From Toxoplasma gondii ME49 (taxonomy: Eukaryota; Apicomplexa; Conoidasida; Eucoccidiorida; Sarcocystidae): a stretch of 64,000 bases of DNA. A program made the translations under genes and the position numbers. Positions 1 through 11,700 of this stretch are shown piece after piece. Within the stretch, counting starts at the first letter, position 1, and every line of letters starts with the position of its first letter. A model generated the notes under the pieces. The model saw nothing but the letters and a program-made list of their open reading frames with translations, was not told where the DNA came from and ran no database searches. The stretch is taken from the NCBI RefSeq assembly GCF_000006565.2, contig NC_031478.1, positions 417,874 through 481,873 on the forward strand. The letters are read 5' to 3'.

Positions 1-137
1 GAGGATGGGAACACTGGCAGGCATGCAAATGTGTACAGAAGTAAGAGGTCAAAGTGGAATTGTGAAGGAAGCTTTTCGCTTTGCTGTGGAGCACGGTACG
101 CCAGGAAACGAGCGACAGGGAAAAAGAGAAAACTTAC

Positions 138-904
138 TCAGCGTCGCGGATTTCAGATCCGCCAGGAATGGCGAGGCTGGCGACGCGGCCTGCCACGGGC
201 GCGGGCAAGTCGAAGCACCGCAGGGCATCGTCTTTTTCTTTTCCCTGCGAGTCGCGCAAGCCTTTCGACGATTTCTCGCCGTCTTTGTCTGAGACGACAA
301 GACCATCCTCCGCCACCCTCTCCGCACCTGCCTCAGCAGACTCGCGAAGCGAATCTGAAGCGGAGGGAGAAGAAGAGCGAGGAAAAGAAGGAGAGGGAGA
401 AGAAGGAGAGGGAGAAGAAGGAGAGGGAGAAGAAGGAGAGGGAGAAGAAGGAGAGGGAGAAGGATGTTGGGGGTAGAGGAGAGCAAGAGTTTGCCCGGCG
501 ACGACAAAGGCACCAGGCTGCACCATCCATTTGAGAGTGAGGGGAAGCGACAGAGCGGTCCTGCGAGGGAGGAAGACGCGTTCGAGTTTTTCTTGCTCTC
601 TACAGGCTTCCAGCGCATTCGAAGAAGGTTTTTTATCGGGGACGAGGGCATGCACCCGCGGGGAGAAGGCAGAGGAAGAAGATGCGGCGACGGCAGAAGC
701 AGAGGAGGCGAAAAAGTTTTGACACGGGGGTCTCGACGACTGCACCATGTAGGTTGCCGAGGACGTCTCCGTTCGAATGGAAGGGAGGAGCGCAGGTTTC
801 TTCTCCGCTTTCATCTCCTCAACAGACCGGAATCGTTTCTTATCGCTTCGCTCCACCTCCCCAAGCAGGCGGCTCGCGCCCCCCGAGACGCCGTCCGTCT
901 CCAT
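138..904 (-). CDS. 5' exon of a protein with a split lipoyl/biotinyl-like domain, possibly FCP1-type CTD phosphatase (partial)
   Basis: The reading frame opens at an ATG at 904 and ends at a consensus donor (GA|GTAAGT, exon end 138, phase 2), so the gene continues off the left edge. The first ~110 residues are Ser/Ala-rich. A lipoyl-like half follows (LKWMVQPGAFVVAGQTLAL), then a tandem SPSPS repeat insert, then the second half (DLPAPVAGRVASL). There is no lysine in a clear lipoyl or biotin attachment hairpin, so the fold is probably structural. A split lipoyl-like fold without attachment lysine, at the very N-terminus, is known from FCP1 phosphatases (human CTDP1), which dephosphorylate the RNA polymerase II C-terminal repeat. 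No phosphatase (DxDxT) or BRCT segment falls in the window, so the FCP1 assignment is inference; another barrel-sandwich-hybrid protein is possible. Confidence 0.5.
372..463. repeat. 15-bp tandem repeat inside the lipoyl-domain exon
   Basis: About six copies of a GAAGAAGGAGAGGGA-like unit lie head to tail. On the minus strand they encode repeated SPSPS units between the two halves of the lipoyl-like domain. The length is a multiple of three, so copy-number change would not shift the frame. Confidence 0.85.
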
Positions 905-2107
905 GGCTGCTCTGCCCTCGCCTGGAGGTCGTGGAGACGAACGGAAGAGCGTCTTGCCTCCCTGGATGTCTGTGCAGATGCAAGCACACAGAACCTCTGC
1001 ATGCGCTCCGCGAAACAGTCATAATTACACATCCGCAGGTTTGTGTCCTTCCATCGAGGAAGGGCAGACGAAATGACGGTGTCTGGCGCTGTCGCCTTCG
1101 GGAACGAACGGCGAGAAGAAGCGAGGAAGCCACCGACGCACCAGTATCCTTGCTTCGGAGGCGCGCTTCCGTCGAGGCAAGCAGGAGGCCTCGCGCGAGA
1201 AGAAAAGGAATGGAGCGAAAACGGGGACAAGAGAAAAGACAAGAAGCGGCACAGCGCAGCGGCGACAAGAGAAGCGAAGACGGATGTCAGCCAGAGAGAG
1301 CTGCGTGAGAGAAACGAACAGAAGACGAGAGAGAAGGAGAACAATGCCAGCTTTCTCTCCGGCAGAAAGAGCGGGGAAAAGGAAAACAGTACCGTGGACA
1401 AAAAAAAAGAAGCGCCTGTCGTCACCGAGGCGCTGGCGTCGCCAGAGTGTATGTACACATGCAAACGAAACTGCATGCGCGCGGGTGTTTCAACTGGAGC
1501 GTTTTTAGCGTTTCAGCGAGAAAGTCCCGCCTTTAAGATCCAGGAGAAAAGAGAAGAGAGACATTCCCCATCTTTTCTGTGCACACTGTATTCCACTACA
1601 AACAGCCTTCTTCGCGCTCTTTTTTTGTGCAGCAGAATCTGCTGAGTTCTTCTCTCCTTCTCTCGCTTTCTGTCTCTTTCTCTCTGTTTCTCTCGCTTTT
1701 TCTCGCTTTCTCTCTCTTACTCTTTTTTCTCACCGTTTTTCCTTCTCTCTTTCCCTCTCTCTCTGTTTCCCTAGCCGCCTCGCTGCGACTGTCTTCGTCT
1801 CTCCGGCTCTGCATGCGACTGTTTCTTGGCTTCTGTCTCGGGTGTCGTGGCTTTTCCCTCGCTGCGTTTTTGCGACTCATGCAGCCTTCCGTCTCCGTTG
1901 CTCTTTCGCTTTTCCATCGAGTTCCTCGTTTTCCTCAGTTTCTGTTGCCCTCCTCCTGGCGTCTGTCTTCTCCGTTGTTTCTCTCGCATCTGTTTCCTCT
2001 CTCTGCGCCTCGACGGCTCGGCCTCTGGCCGGAAGAGACTCCAGTGCTGAAACAGAAGCGAAGTCAAGAGGCAAGATCTCCCCAATATACAGAACGAAAA
2101 GATCGCA
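905..2107. other. Divergent intergenic region between the lipoyl-domain gene and RbfA
   Basis: No supported coding region. The stretch separates two genes transcribed outward, so it should hold both promoters and 5' leaders. About 1600-1790 is a C/T-rich block on the plus strand. A GTGTATGTACAC palindrome-like element lies near 1447. Confidence 0.5.
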
Positions 2108-5100
2108 ATGGCGCTGAGATACGCAGGATCGCTCCCGAGCAGCGCACAGAAAACTTCAGGCTCTGCCTCTGGGGGTCTCGCGTCTCTGTCTTCATTCCAG
2201 AGACGAACGAAGTTCCTTTATGTCTCCTCTTCACTGGACGTTTCCTCGTTTTCTTCTCTGTTGTGGTTTCTGCCTTCTGTGCCTCACAGTTCCTCATCTG
2301 ACCTCGACAGGTCTATGAGCAGGAACCGTTCCTCTTTCGAAAGGACCGCTTCGTCGTCTCGCTCGTCCTTGCCTCACGCTCTTCCTCCATCCTCTTGGCG
2401 CGTTCTCCTCTCCCCTTCTGTCTCCTCTCCTCGCTCCTTGTCTGTGTTTCCGTCGTCCACTGTCTCTTCGCCTCCGTCTGTCTCGGCTTCCTCTGTCCGC
2501 TGTCCTTCTCTGTCGGAGTCTCTGTCGCCTTCCGTCGCGTCGTCGCGTTCCTCGCCAGCTGCCTCCCCTGCTTCTCCCGCCTCGCGAGTCTTCGCTGCTT
2601 CACCCGTTTTCTTCTTCTGTCGCCGGTTCGCCTCTCGGTCCACACGCAGACAGCGGGAGCGTCTGGAGGAGAATCTGCTCTCGGAGTCTTTCAACGACCT
2701 CGTCGCGGAAGTCGAGAAAACAGAGGCTGCTGCTCCACTGACCAGAGCCACCCGAACACAAAACCTGTCTCCTTCATCTCCTTCTTCCTCTTCTTCTCGT
2801 TCTTCGTCGTCTCGGGGAGAATCGTCTTCCTTTTGGGATGACCGCGCAGAGGGGTTTTCACAGGAGCTCAGTTTGCTGCATCGCGGGAGAAGACGAGACC
2901 GCGTCGGCGAGAAGATCTTGGACGGGTGTGAAGGCGACGAAGAGAGCGAAGGAAAAGCCGAGGGAGCAGGAGAAGACGAGGGAGTCGGGAACGTCGAAAA
3001 GGAGGTGCGACGCCGCCGCCGGCTGCTCCGCGCAGCGCAGGCAGAGCGAGGAGACGCAACTCGCGGGCAAAAAACGCGACACGGTAGGTCGCGCAAGGAC
3101 GGAGCTCGAGAGGGAAGAGGCCCCCAGACGCCTCACCCTTGCAGTGTCGAGACGCTTGAACTCAGTTTCGAGAGGCGCCGTTGAGAGACAGAGAGAGACA
3201 GACAGGCAGACACAGACAGACAGAGAGAGCTGGACGCTCGGCGTGGAACAGTCCTGCTCAGAAAGATGGGTGGAGACTCGGGATCTCCTCGAGGTGAGAA
3301 GCAGTTGAAGAAGCAGACACAACATCTCGATCCTCGGTTGCGTACACTTGCTTGTTTTGTTCATTCAGCTGCGTCCTCGCTCGCGGCTCCTTCCGGTCTT
3401 GCGCCGGTTGAATACGACGAGCATGAGTCCGCGTCTCTCAGTGACCGAGACCTAGCCGCTGCATGCGACTTTGTGGCGCCCCCTTCTGCCTCCTCGTCAG
3501 CTCCTCTCTCGTCTCTTTCTGCTGCGCCGTATCGTCTGCTGACGCACGAAGAAGCGAAGGAAATGCAGGAGGCCTACAGCGAGAGGTTGTTTGAGGATCG
3601 ACGCAGACGGTGGCTGAGGATGTACGGACTGCCGAATCCCGAGCGCGAAGCGCGGCTTCTTCTCCGCGAAAACGAAGAAGTAGGCAAGACGAGGGCGCCG
3701 AGAGAGACCAGACAAAAAAGAGCAGTCTTGCTGTCGAAGAAAAGTCGAGAACTGGCACGGAGTCCCCCTCATTTAGAAGAAACGGCCTAGGACTTTGCGA
3801 GACGCTTCACTGTGAAGCCACGCGTTGCATGCATATATATATATATAGATATATATATATATATATATACGTAGATGTATGTAATACTCGAGTGATCCGG
3901 TAGAGACAACAAGATTCCTGGGAGAGGTGCCGGTTGATGTGTAAAAAAGAGGAGTGAAGAGAGAAGCCGCAAATATCGCTTCAGCCACGTGATGCGAACA
4001 ACCAATACAGTTTTTAAGCATATTGGTGCTTAAGCGTCGTGCATATTTGTGTACATGTATACATATATGTATACAAATTTATATATATGTATATATAAGT
4101 AGATATATGTATATATAAGTAAATGTATAAATAAATATATGTATATATACGCGCTGCCCTTCCGCCGCTCGTGTCGGGCAGCCGAACCGCACTGGCGGCT
4201 GGCGTCACAGTCAGGGCGTTCTTCTTGGTTTTGACTTTCGCTTTTTCAGAGAGAACGACTCCTCCAGGAGCAAGAGGAAGTCCCGGCCTTGGTCGGCGAG
4301 AGTGCCGGGTACAACGCGCGAATCGAGAAGATGGTTCGAGACACGAAGCGCGATGAACTGGTGTCGCGAATCCGCGCGAAAATTCGCGAGGAAAAACTTG
4401 CAAACGCTAAACTCATGAAAGCTCCCGCGCCCAATGTGGCAGGTACGTAATGGCTTCGCGCCTAGGAAGAATCGCGGAGTCGTTTCGCTCTTTACCTCTC
4501 GGCGAGAGGACGAAGAGGGCCTTTCCCCCGCTACGTTGTCTCCATCTTCGAGTCTGAACGAAAATGTTCAGGCTTTCACAGTCCCTCTGACGCTCTAACG
4601 AAGCCGGCGCGCTCTCTGCTTTTTGTGGGGGCTTCTCGGTCCCTCTGCCTTCCTTGAGAGCGCCTCGTCTCTTATTCGCTCCACATGTTTCGCATTTGCC
4701 GTCAGGACATATTGTTGACGCCATCAAGTACCACGTTGCGAGGCGGACTGTGCGTCTCGGGAGATTGATTCAAGCGCAGCTGGAGGAATTTCTCACCTGG
4801 AATTCTCCCCACATGCTCTACAGCGTCCTGGACGGTGCCGCAGTGTCTATACACCACGTGGAGCAGCGCACAACGAAGTGAGACTCTCTTCGCTTTCTCG
4901 CGTTTTCCTCGTTGCTGAGCGAGACCACGGCGGTCTGGCTACGCGCGACATGCGGCGCACAACGCCGTGCATGCACCCTGAGCGACAGCCAGTTCTCTTT
5001 TACTCTTTTACTTGCAGTGTCTTTGTTTGCCGGATCCAAGTTCTGTTGGTCTTTCTTCCCCGTCCTCTTGTCGAAAGGAGTCTGCTTGTCCTGTCTCAGA

Positions 5101-5940
5101 AGCGACAGCCACGAGACGCCGGGGATGAGAAACCTGTTTTTCGCTTGCTGTCACTGACGCTTCTTCACAGGCAGTTCGTCTGCTTTTGTTCTCTTCTTCC
5201 CTGTGCTTCTCTCTGCTTCTGCGACCTTCTGCTTCTGTCGCTTCCCCCTGTCTTTTGCTCCCTCTGTCTTTTGCTCCTTCTGTCTTTGCCTCCCTCTGCC
5301 TGCTTCTTCTGGATACTTCGGTCTGCGTCTGCGTGGTCCCTGTTTCAGTTGCTCCCTTTCGTTTCTGTCTTTCTGAGCGGTTCTGAAACATTTTCTTCTG
5401 CACGTTGATCAACTTCTTCGCGGTTGACGAGACGCGCCTTCACTTGCTCAGGAGGCGCGCTCGCGTGACGGAAACCTGGAGTCCATTCCTCCCATCCGTT
5501 GCCCTCTCAGGAGCTGAGGGTCAGTAAGTCTTTCGTCGTTTTCAGGCCGGTCTGCGACGCGTACGAGTATGCGAGACGTCAAGAGTCAAGTTGTGTGTTT
5601 CGTCTGCAGGTCTGTTTGCTACGTATACTACACCCTGACTTCTTCGCATGATCCAGAGGACGTCCAGCGCCGACTCGAGAGAGCGGCGCCTCAGTTTCGC
5701 ATGCAGATTGCGCGTCGGCTGCAGCTTGGCTATACACCCGAGATTCGGTTCCTGCCTCAGCCCGACGGCGAGCTCTTCAACAAACATCGGCTTTTCAAGT
5801 TGACAAGTACACGCAGGAAAGCCGACATGCATGGGGGCCAGAGTTACGCGCATGCACCTCTCAGGGATGACGCCGGAGACCGCGAAAGCAACTTCCAGGT
5901 TCTGAAAGGCGGATGGACGAAAGCCATGCATGGCTTTTAG
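2108..5940 (+). CDS. Ribosome-binding factor A domain protein, organellar type (5 exons)
   Basis: Predicted exons are 2108-3083, 3369-3679, 4250-4442, 4706-4877 and 5610-5940; the phases join without a break to 660 residues. The start is the ATG in GCAATGG. Residues ~1-490 are Ser/Arg-rich, then helical and charged (RERLLQEQEEVP), consistent with an organellar targeting region plus extension. The RbfA KH-like domain spans roughly residues 494-610: first helix VRLGRLIQAQLEEFL, the strand SVCYVYYTLTSS, then RRLERAAPQFRMQIARR, LGYTPEIRFLPQ and a final FNKHRLFKL. RbfA binds the bacterial-type small ribosomal subunit during late 16S maturation, so an apicoplast or mitochondrial role is expected; which organelle cannot be decided here. 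The last ~40 residues after the domain look unstructured, and a further intron there is possible. Confidence 0.82.
3833..3869. repeat. (TA)n microsatellite in RbfA intron
   Basis: A near-perfect AT dinucleotide run directly after a TGCATGC palindrome, inside the intron between 3679 and 4250. A second imperfect AT-rich block (about 4055-4150) lies in the same intron. Confidence 0.9.
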
Positions 5941-6024
5941 ATACCTCACGCGAAAAAATCGAAACGAAGACAGCCACGTGCAAATAAAAGAGAACATGGG
6001 CGGCTCTCCGATACAGTCTTCTGT

Positions 6025-6077
<53 letters not shown>

Positions 6078-6976
6078 ATGCATGCATATACGTACTTTAT
6101 AAATGTCGCTGTGGGGAAGGCTGTGCTTGTGTATGCGTGCGTTGCGCGTTTTTTGAGGTTTGTCAGCGCATATGATGGGGGTGAATGCATGTTGGCCTAC
6201 ACGAGAAGACAGAGTTACTCAGGTTAAATGGATACATCGGCGGGCAGACGCTGGGTTAATTTGTTGCTTTTTAAGAGCCAACAGGCAAGGATTGAAACTG
6301 TGCCTTGATGGACCCTTTCGCGGTCGAGCGTTTTGCACGCCACCGTGGCGGCGAGTGCATGCGCTGTCGAACAAATGCCGAACAAGCAAAGGTCACTCAT
6401 TTCCGTCTCCTGTCCCCTCGCGCACCATCTGCTGAAGTCGGAGAAATAAACGAATGCAGTTCCAGTCAAGAAAGATAGAGACTATCGCAGCACATGGGCT
6501 TCCCCGCTATGCTCCCGCCACTCACGCAAGGGATCGCCTGCTTGGCGCTCCAACAAGTCCTTTGTCGTTTGAAACAATTCTAGTTTCGTTCACGAGGCAT
6601 TGCTACGTGCATTTGCCGGCGGTCCATTCGCACCAATTCAACAAACAGAATTCTGGGATTCTTCTTGACATAACGTTGAAACCTGATACATGCATAGGTA
6701 AGAAGGTTAACATGGCCCTAACCACGAATGCAACAAACCAAACACTTGAACACGATGAAGCACCTGCGTGCATGCGCGATGCGCTGCAAAAAGAGCGCTT
6801 CCATTTGTCCTCTGTGTTCCGGCACGGAAGGGCCGAAACGGACTCGCGGAACCGTAAATGGGTTTCGCACTCCTGCTTTTTCACTTTTGGTCTTGGGTGA
6901 GGGGAGAGAAGACACTCTGTCACAGTCGACTCACTGCACCACGCAACTGAAGAGCTAACGGGATACCAGTTGGTCT
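5941..6976. other. Downstream region of RbfA, no gene seen
   Basis: It contains a (TA)n run (6030-6066) followed by a TG run and a TGCATGC. The remaining sequence has only short, unconvincing frames. It is probably RbfA 3' UTR and intergenic DNA. Confidence 0.45.
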
Positions 6977-7327
6977 TCAGGTGGACAAACTGGAATCAGC
7001 TGGAGCTTCTAGAAAGGGTTGATTGCCCATGTAAAGACGTGCAACTCTCTTTAGGTCCTCCCGTTTAAGTTCTTCACACGCGTACGGCAAACTGCCCACT
7101 ACACGAATTTCGTGTGCTGTCTTTTCTGGAATGGCACTGGTGAGTCCGTGCCGAGAGTGACGGCAAGGACTTACCCCGCTAGTGTTGAGATAGTTGAAAT
7201 CGCAACTGTTATTCCTCTTCGCCCCAAGGCCGGCTATTAGAGCATTGACAAAGTGAGCTATGAGGTTAAACAGGAACAGCACAGAAGGAAGGGGAAGATC
7301 TAGTCTGGCGTCCTTGCTTTTCAACAA
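6977..7327 (-). CDS. Possible coding exon of unknown function (weak)
   Basis: An open frame on the minus strand, ending at a TGA, reads a hydrophobic stretch (SVLFLFNLIAHFVNALIAG) followed by a charged tail with helical character (CEELKREDLKRVARLYMG). The amino-acid mix is less skewed than in the surrounding spurious frames. There is no ATG start and no strong acceptor at its 5' side, so if real it is a terminal exon of a gene whose other exons were not found. It could be chance. Confidence 0.2.
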   Translation of the reverse strand: MLKSKDARLDLPLPSVLFLFNLIAHFVNALIAGLGAKRNNSCDFNYLNTSGVSPCRHSRHGLTSAIPEKTAHEIRVVGSLPYACEELKREDLKRVARLYMGNQPFLEAPADSSLST

Positions 7328-7558
7328 AGAGTTTCAGTTGAGGTACGGCATGCGAGAGCGAGACAGCCACTTAGCCTAGTTGAGCCTGCGGTTCATTCTT
7401 TCATGCTTGTCTTCTCGAGTGACACTCGAGTTCCACTTCACACAAATGGGGAAATTCGTAACAGGAAAGAAACAGCACTCATTGCTTAGACACTTGCGAA
7501 ATTTAGAAACAGATGTGACTCGAACCCCCCTCCCCCCAACGCCCAGTCGTTCCAGGTT

Positions 7559-8771
7559 CTAAGCACCAACGTATTCCTCTGCGGGGGAGCAGCCGCCGTC
7601 TTCTGAGTCATCGTTTCTTTGGCTCTGCATGCGAATTGACGGGGAGTCCATTGCCCCGCCTGTGTTACTGACGTGCGAGAATCCGCATTCTTCTTCCGAA
7701 AATCCTGGGAGAGCAGCGGATGCATTTTGTCCTCTTGGGAGCAGCCGCGAACGCCGGCGTGACTGCCCGGCTAAACTGCTGGATCGCCGGCGACGTCCAG
7801 CTGAAAGCAATAAAGACTTTTCTGGAAAAAAAACACCCAACATGCGGAAGAGGGGGACGCGAGAAGTGTTGGCAAACAAAAGAACATGCAGACCAACTTT
7901 TCTTCTCGGCACAAAGGTGAAATGCGCCTCCTAGGTGGTTGGGAGGTTGGCGTAGGTCAAGTTGCTCTTGGTTAGACGCTTCCGAAGTTTTCCTAGGTCC
8001 CAGATGCACCATTTAACGATGGGAAACGCCGCGGCTTCAGCCGCGCGCTATTGATGGATTGCCCCAGAGATTCGTTTTCTTGAAAAACCGGGTTTTCTTA
8101 AAGCTGCGGACCACCATTCGAACGTTAACACGATCTGGTTATCCTATTCCAGTCCTTCGTTCTATTTGTTTCGTCGTTTCGTCCACATTTCGGCGTCGTT
8201 TTTCAGTCAGCGTCCCCTAAGGTTTCTGCATTCAGAGATGCGCTAGACTGATGAGAATAGCCTACTGTAGGAAATCATGAAATTCAGAACTGGGCATCAT
8301 AAACCCCAACAAGACCGCAGAACCACCACGAGGTGCAACACGAAGCTTAGAAAGAGACCAACAAGAGTATTCTGTTGGGGGCGCGAATTACCCCATCGCT
8401 TTCTCCGTCGCTTATCCTTCGGCGTGTTTGCACTGGCGGAGAGGCTGTATGCGCGTCGGCTTCGGAGGCTCACCTCCTGCCAAGCGTTTTGCCGCTCCAA
8501 CGCTTTTCCACGAGCGGGTGCCTTGACCTTTCTGGGAATTAGAGGTAACTTTGGCCTGCAACCGAAGGGCTACGGCCGCCAGCAAAATACTGAGAAACCC
8601 GCAGATTGCTCCCCAGCTCCACACCGGCAGCGTCAGTGTGTACAGCACCTGCCAAGCTTGTGGATCATCGAAAAGCATCTCCCAGTGCCTGGCTAACAAG
8701 AAAATGGTCATCGCCAGCGCTGAGAGCGCCCCGAGCCACAAGAGCAAGACTAGGAAGCGATATTTGTTCAT
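7559..8771 (-). CDS. Candidate small two-transmembrane protein (2 exons, unknown family)
   Basis: Exon 1 (8771-8528) starts at an ATG in a favourable context (CAAATGAAC). It encodes two strongly hydrophobic segments, residues ~5-25 (RFLVLLLWLGALSALAM) and ~50-75 (WSWGAICGFLSILLAAVAL), separated by a short loop with WEMLFDDPQAWQVL. Joining a GTCAAG donor to an acceptor CTTTCAG at 7801 keeps the frame and adds a basic then acidic, Ser-rich tail (exon 2, 7800-7559) ending in EEYVGA, giving 161 residues. Without the splice, exon 1 reads on to a stop at 8412. No family was recognised. The donor is weak, and a longer gene with upstream exons is possible: an acceptor-like TTTCTGTGTACAG sits just before the ATG. 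Confidence 0.38.
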
Positions 8772-11700
8772 TTGGCGCGAAAGCCACCTGTACACAGAAA
8801 TAACGCCGCAGCCCTCTATACCGCTCGTGACTGACGAAGCGGCTTCGTCTCAAGTGGTGCGACTGCGTAGGCGTGCCAATGTTGAAAATGTGGAAACCGA
8901 ACGCGAGCGCCTTCAGGCAACCAACAGGCTTCTCAGCCGGTGCTACACAGTGGTTTGTAAAAACCGGGACCTGATGCGGGCGTGGTCGGCAAAGCGAACG
9001 AGATTGGACAACCTCATAAGGCATACACTACCCACGAAAGGTTCCCTTCGTGGAAGATTGCCAGACGAAGGCAGCGGACGACGCAAGCAGCTCCTCGGTA
9101 TATGCAGTGGGAAGGATACTTTCAGAAAGCTACACGTACCCCAAAGAATCCGAAGATACCCCGAAAATAACATGACTGAAGTGTTCCTGTTCATCAGCGT
9201 ACGTGCTACAAGCTGATCAGCAACTCGGCGGGTCGCGGTACGCCTGTCCATCTAGGCTTCTAGAGGCCCCGGGCAGGCTGACCCAGCTAAGACTCAGTGG
9301 TCCGTACCTTTTCTTCATGTCGGACATTTTGGCCTTTATGGCGGGCGGTATGTCGCCGAGGTACGCCTGCAGGTTCGTTAGTGACAGCACAAGCCGTCAG
9401 AAAATACTTCCCTTGATAAACCAAAGTCAAAAGGGTGAGTGGTCTATTAAAAGCATCCGCCGCTGGAGTGGCCAGCCTCCGGCTATTACTCTCCCGACTG
9501 CGAACTCCTTTTCGCGCACAGCCGACAGTTCTGTTTTCTACCTTACAGCGGTAACGAAGTCGTGATCTATATCATGGGCGACTTACTGTTGGCTGCCACG
9601 AGCAGCTGCGCGAAGGATCATCGTAAATGGCGTACCACCAGTCCTGACCACGGACAAATTACAGGTAAAGACCAATCCACTTTGCTACGCTGAAGACCTG
9701 AATGCCGGGTCTAGCGACAATCTACGTGCACGGACGGGACATGGGCAATGGGTATGTCAAATGCTGATGACGCAGATACGTCTCCGTACTTAGCCCAGAC
9801 CCCACGGTAAGACCCTGGTTAGCTCTCGTTCATCACCAGAATCGTAGAGTGATATGGTCATAAATCCCGGCATCAATGTGTGTCTGTGTAACCTGGAATC
9901 TAGTCACAAACAAGCGAATGCCGCTGGCGAAACGAGGAATTCCATCTGTCTGAAGGGAAAATGATTTTGAAAACTGCCCCCGTCAGAAAGTACTACTGGG
10001 GTCATAGACCAAACACAACGGAATTTCTAATTACCCCCTTCTTCTGCTAATCTCCGATACACCTGTCGCCGTCGCCAACTAAGGAAGCGGAAACAGAATC
10101 CTTTCCGCCAGTTCTTTGATCGTATACGTGCTTAAACATTGGCTGCATGTGCTCTCTGGGAGGTGCCGCGAGGCGCCTTCGCCAGAAAAGACGAACGATG
10201 TCAGTCTAACGGCCTTTTTTAGTTGACTTTGTGGCAGTTGGCTCTGTCATTGTGTACTGACAAAATGCCACAAATGAAGTCGCCGTCTTTAAAAGTGGTA
10301 TTTCTTTGTCCGAGGCAAGCGTGCCTGCATTCGATACTTTACACCCGGCCCCCAAAACTCACCCTGCCGCCAATCTGGCGGTACGCCTTCACATCTTTGA
10401 CGCGAAAGACGACTGAAGTTGTTTCCATTTTCCCTTGGCAGAGAACACGCACAGGTTCTTTTGCGGTTGCTTAGGTGAGCCCCGAGTCATTCGCAAAGTC
10501 AGAAAGACGTGGACATTTTTCGCGCGCACCTCGTCCCTCAGCACATTCCGCGAAAAAAGGGCTCTAGGTGCTCCCAGCCACTTCTTGTGTCTCTGTCGCG
10601 GGGCGGTTTGAGTAGTTAGATTTAAGGTTACCCTCAGAATCGCGGGAATTGCAGTGGACTCGACGCGCGCTTAAAGAGTAAACGTGGGGGCTTTCTGTAG
10701 CCCTACTTTGATATGCACGCAGATGCAGACCCTGCAGCCTATGGTACCAGTCCCAGACAGCCCCGACTTTCTGCTGAGAATCAGACGGCTTCGAGAGAAT
10801 TCAACAAAACAAAGCCTCAATCTCCGACAACTCTTAACTTCCTCTGCTGCCAACGGTTTGGGTAGTCCTGAATCTGAATGGAGGTATCGCTTCCAGAGTG
10901 TGTTACTCGCTTCTTCAAGCAGGGAGAGGACTGGCCTCAGTCACACAGAATGAACTCTGGGAGCAGTCAAAGTAGTCCGTGAAAGAAAAACGTACATATA
11001 TCTCGCTAAGCCATTTCTCACACTGAAATCGTGCACAAAAATACGGTTTCCTATTCTAAAAGAGTCCCGCACTTTGGTGAGAAGTTCTAGGCGTCTGCGC
11101 ACACAACGCAGAAAAAGTGTTGTAGACAGGTACGGTGGATGCTGTTCTTTAGCCGTCTGACCTCAGATTAAAAAGCGCCAATAGAAACAAGAAATCGAGA
11201 GACGTTAGGGCCATTCGAGAGGGCTGAGGAGCACGCGAGGAGTTGTGAACAGCCGTCCGGCTTGCACTTTACTCACCATTCAGCATTCGTACACAACGCG
11301 AACCCGGATGTGCTCTGATGGCTTTCGCGTCCAAGTTTCCCCGATCTTCGTCATTCACGATTTTTGGCACCACAGATTTGAAACAGCAACACACTGGATT
11401 GTACATTTTCGAATACAGATCACATTGTATGATGGAGACCCTTCTCAGATGCTGCACGGATCTTACACCGAACCCTCAGTCGACCCTCGTCAAGTGCTTC
11501 TTTTACTTGATTGCCGTTTCTTGGGAAAAACACTTTCTGCGGTGAACTACCAATTTGACGGCTAACTGTTGACTCCAACCGATATCAAACGCCTTTTATG
11601 CCGGGTCAGAAATTCTAGACACGACTCTCGAACAACCTGCGCCGTGAATAAGCAAAGCCCGCTGCGCTTCCACACAGGCGCTATTGCTCTTCCAGTTTCG

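Noticed and set aside
464..1308. Plus-strand open frames opposite the lipoyl-domain exon and its upstream region
   Set aside because: Arg/Glu/Ser-rich readings of the complement of a better-supported exon, with no domain or splice logic.
8551..9216. 221-codon plus-strand frame
   Set aside because: It runs antisense to the hydrophobic exon at 8528-8771 and shows no domain; the minus strand reads better there.
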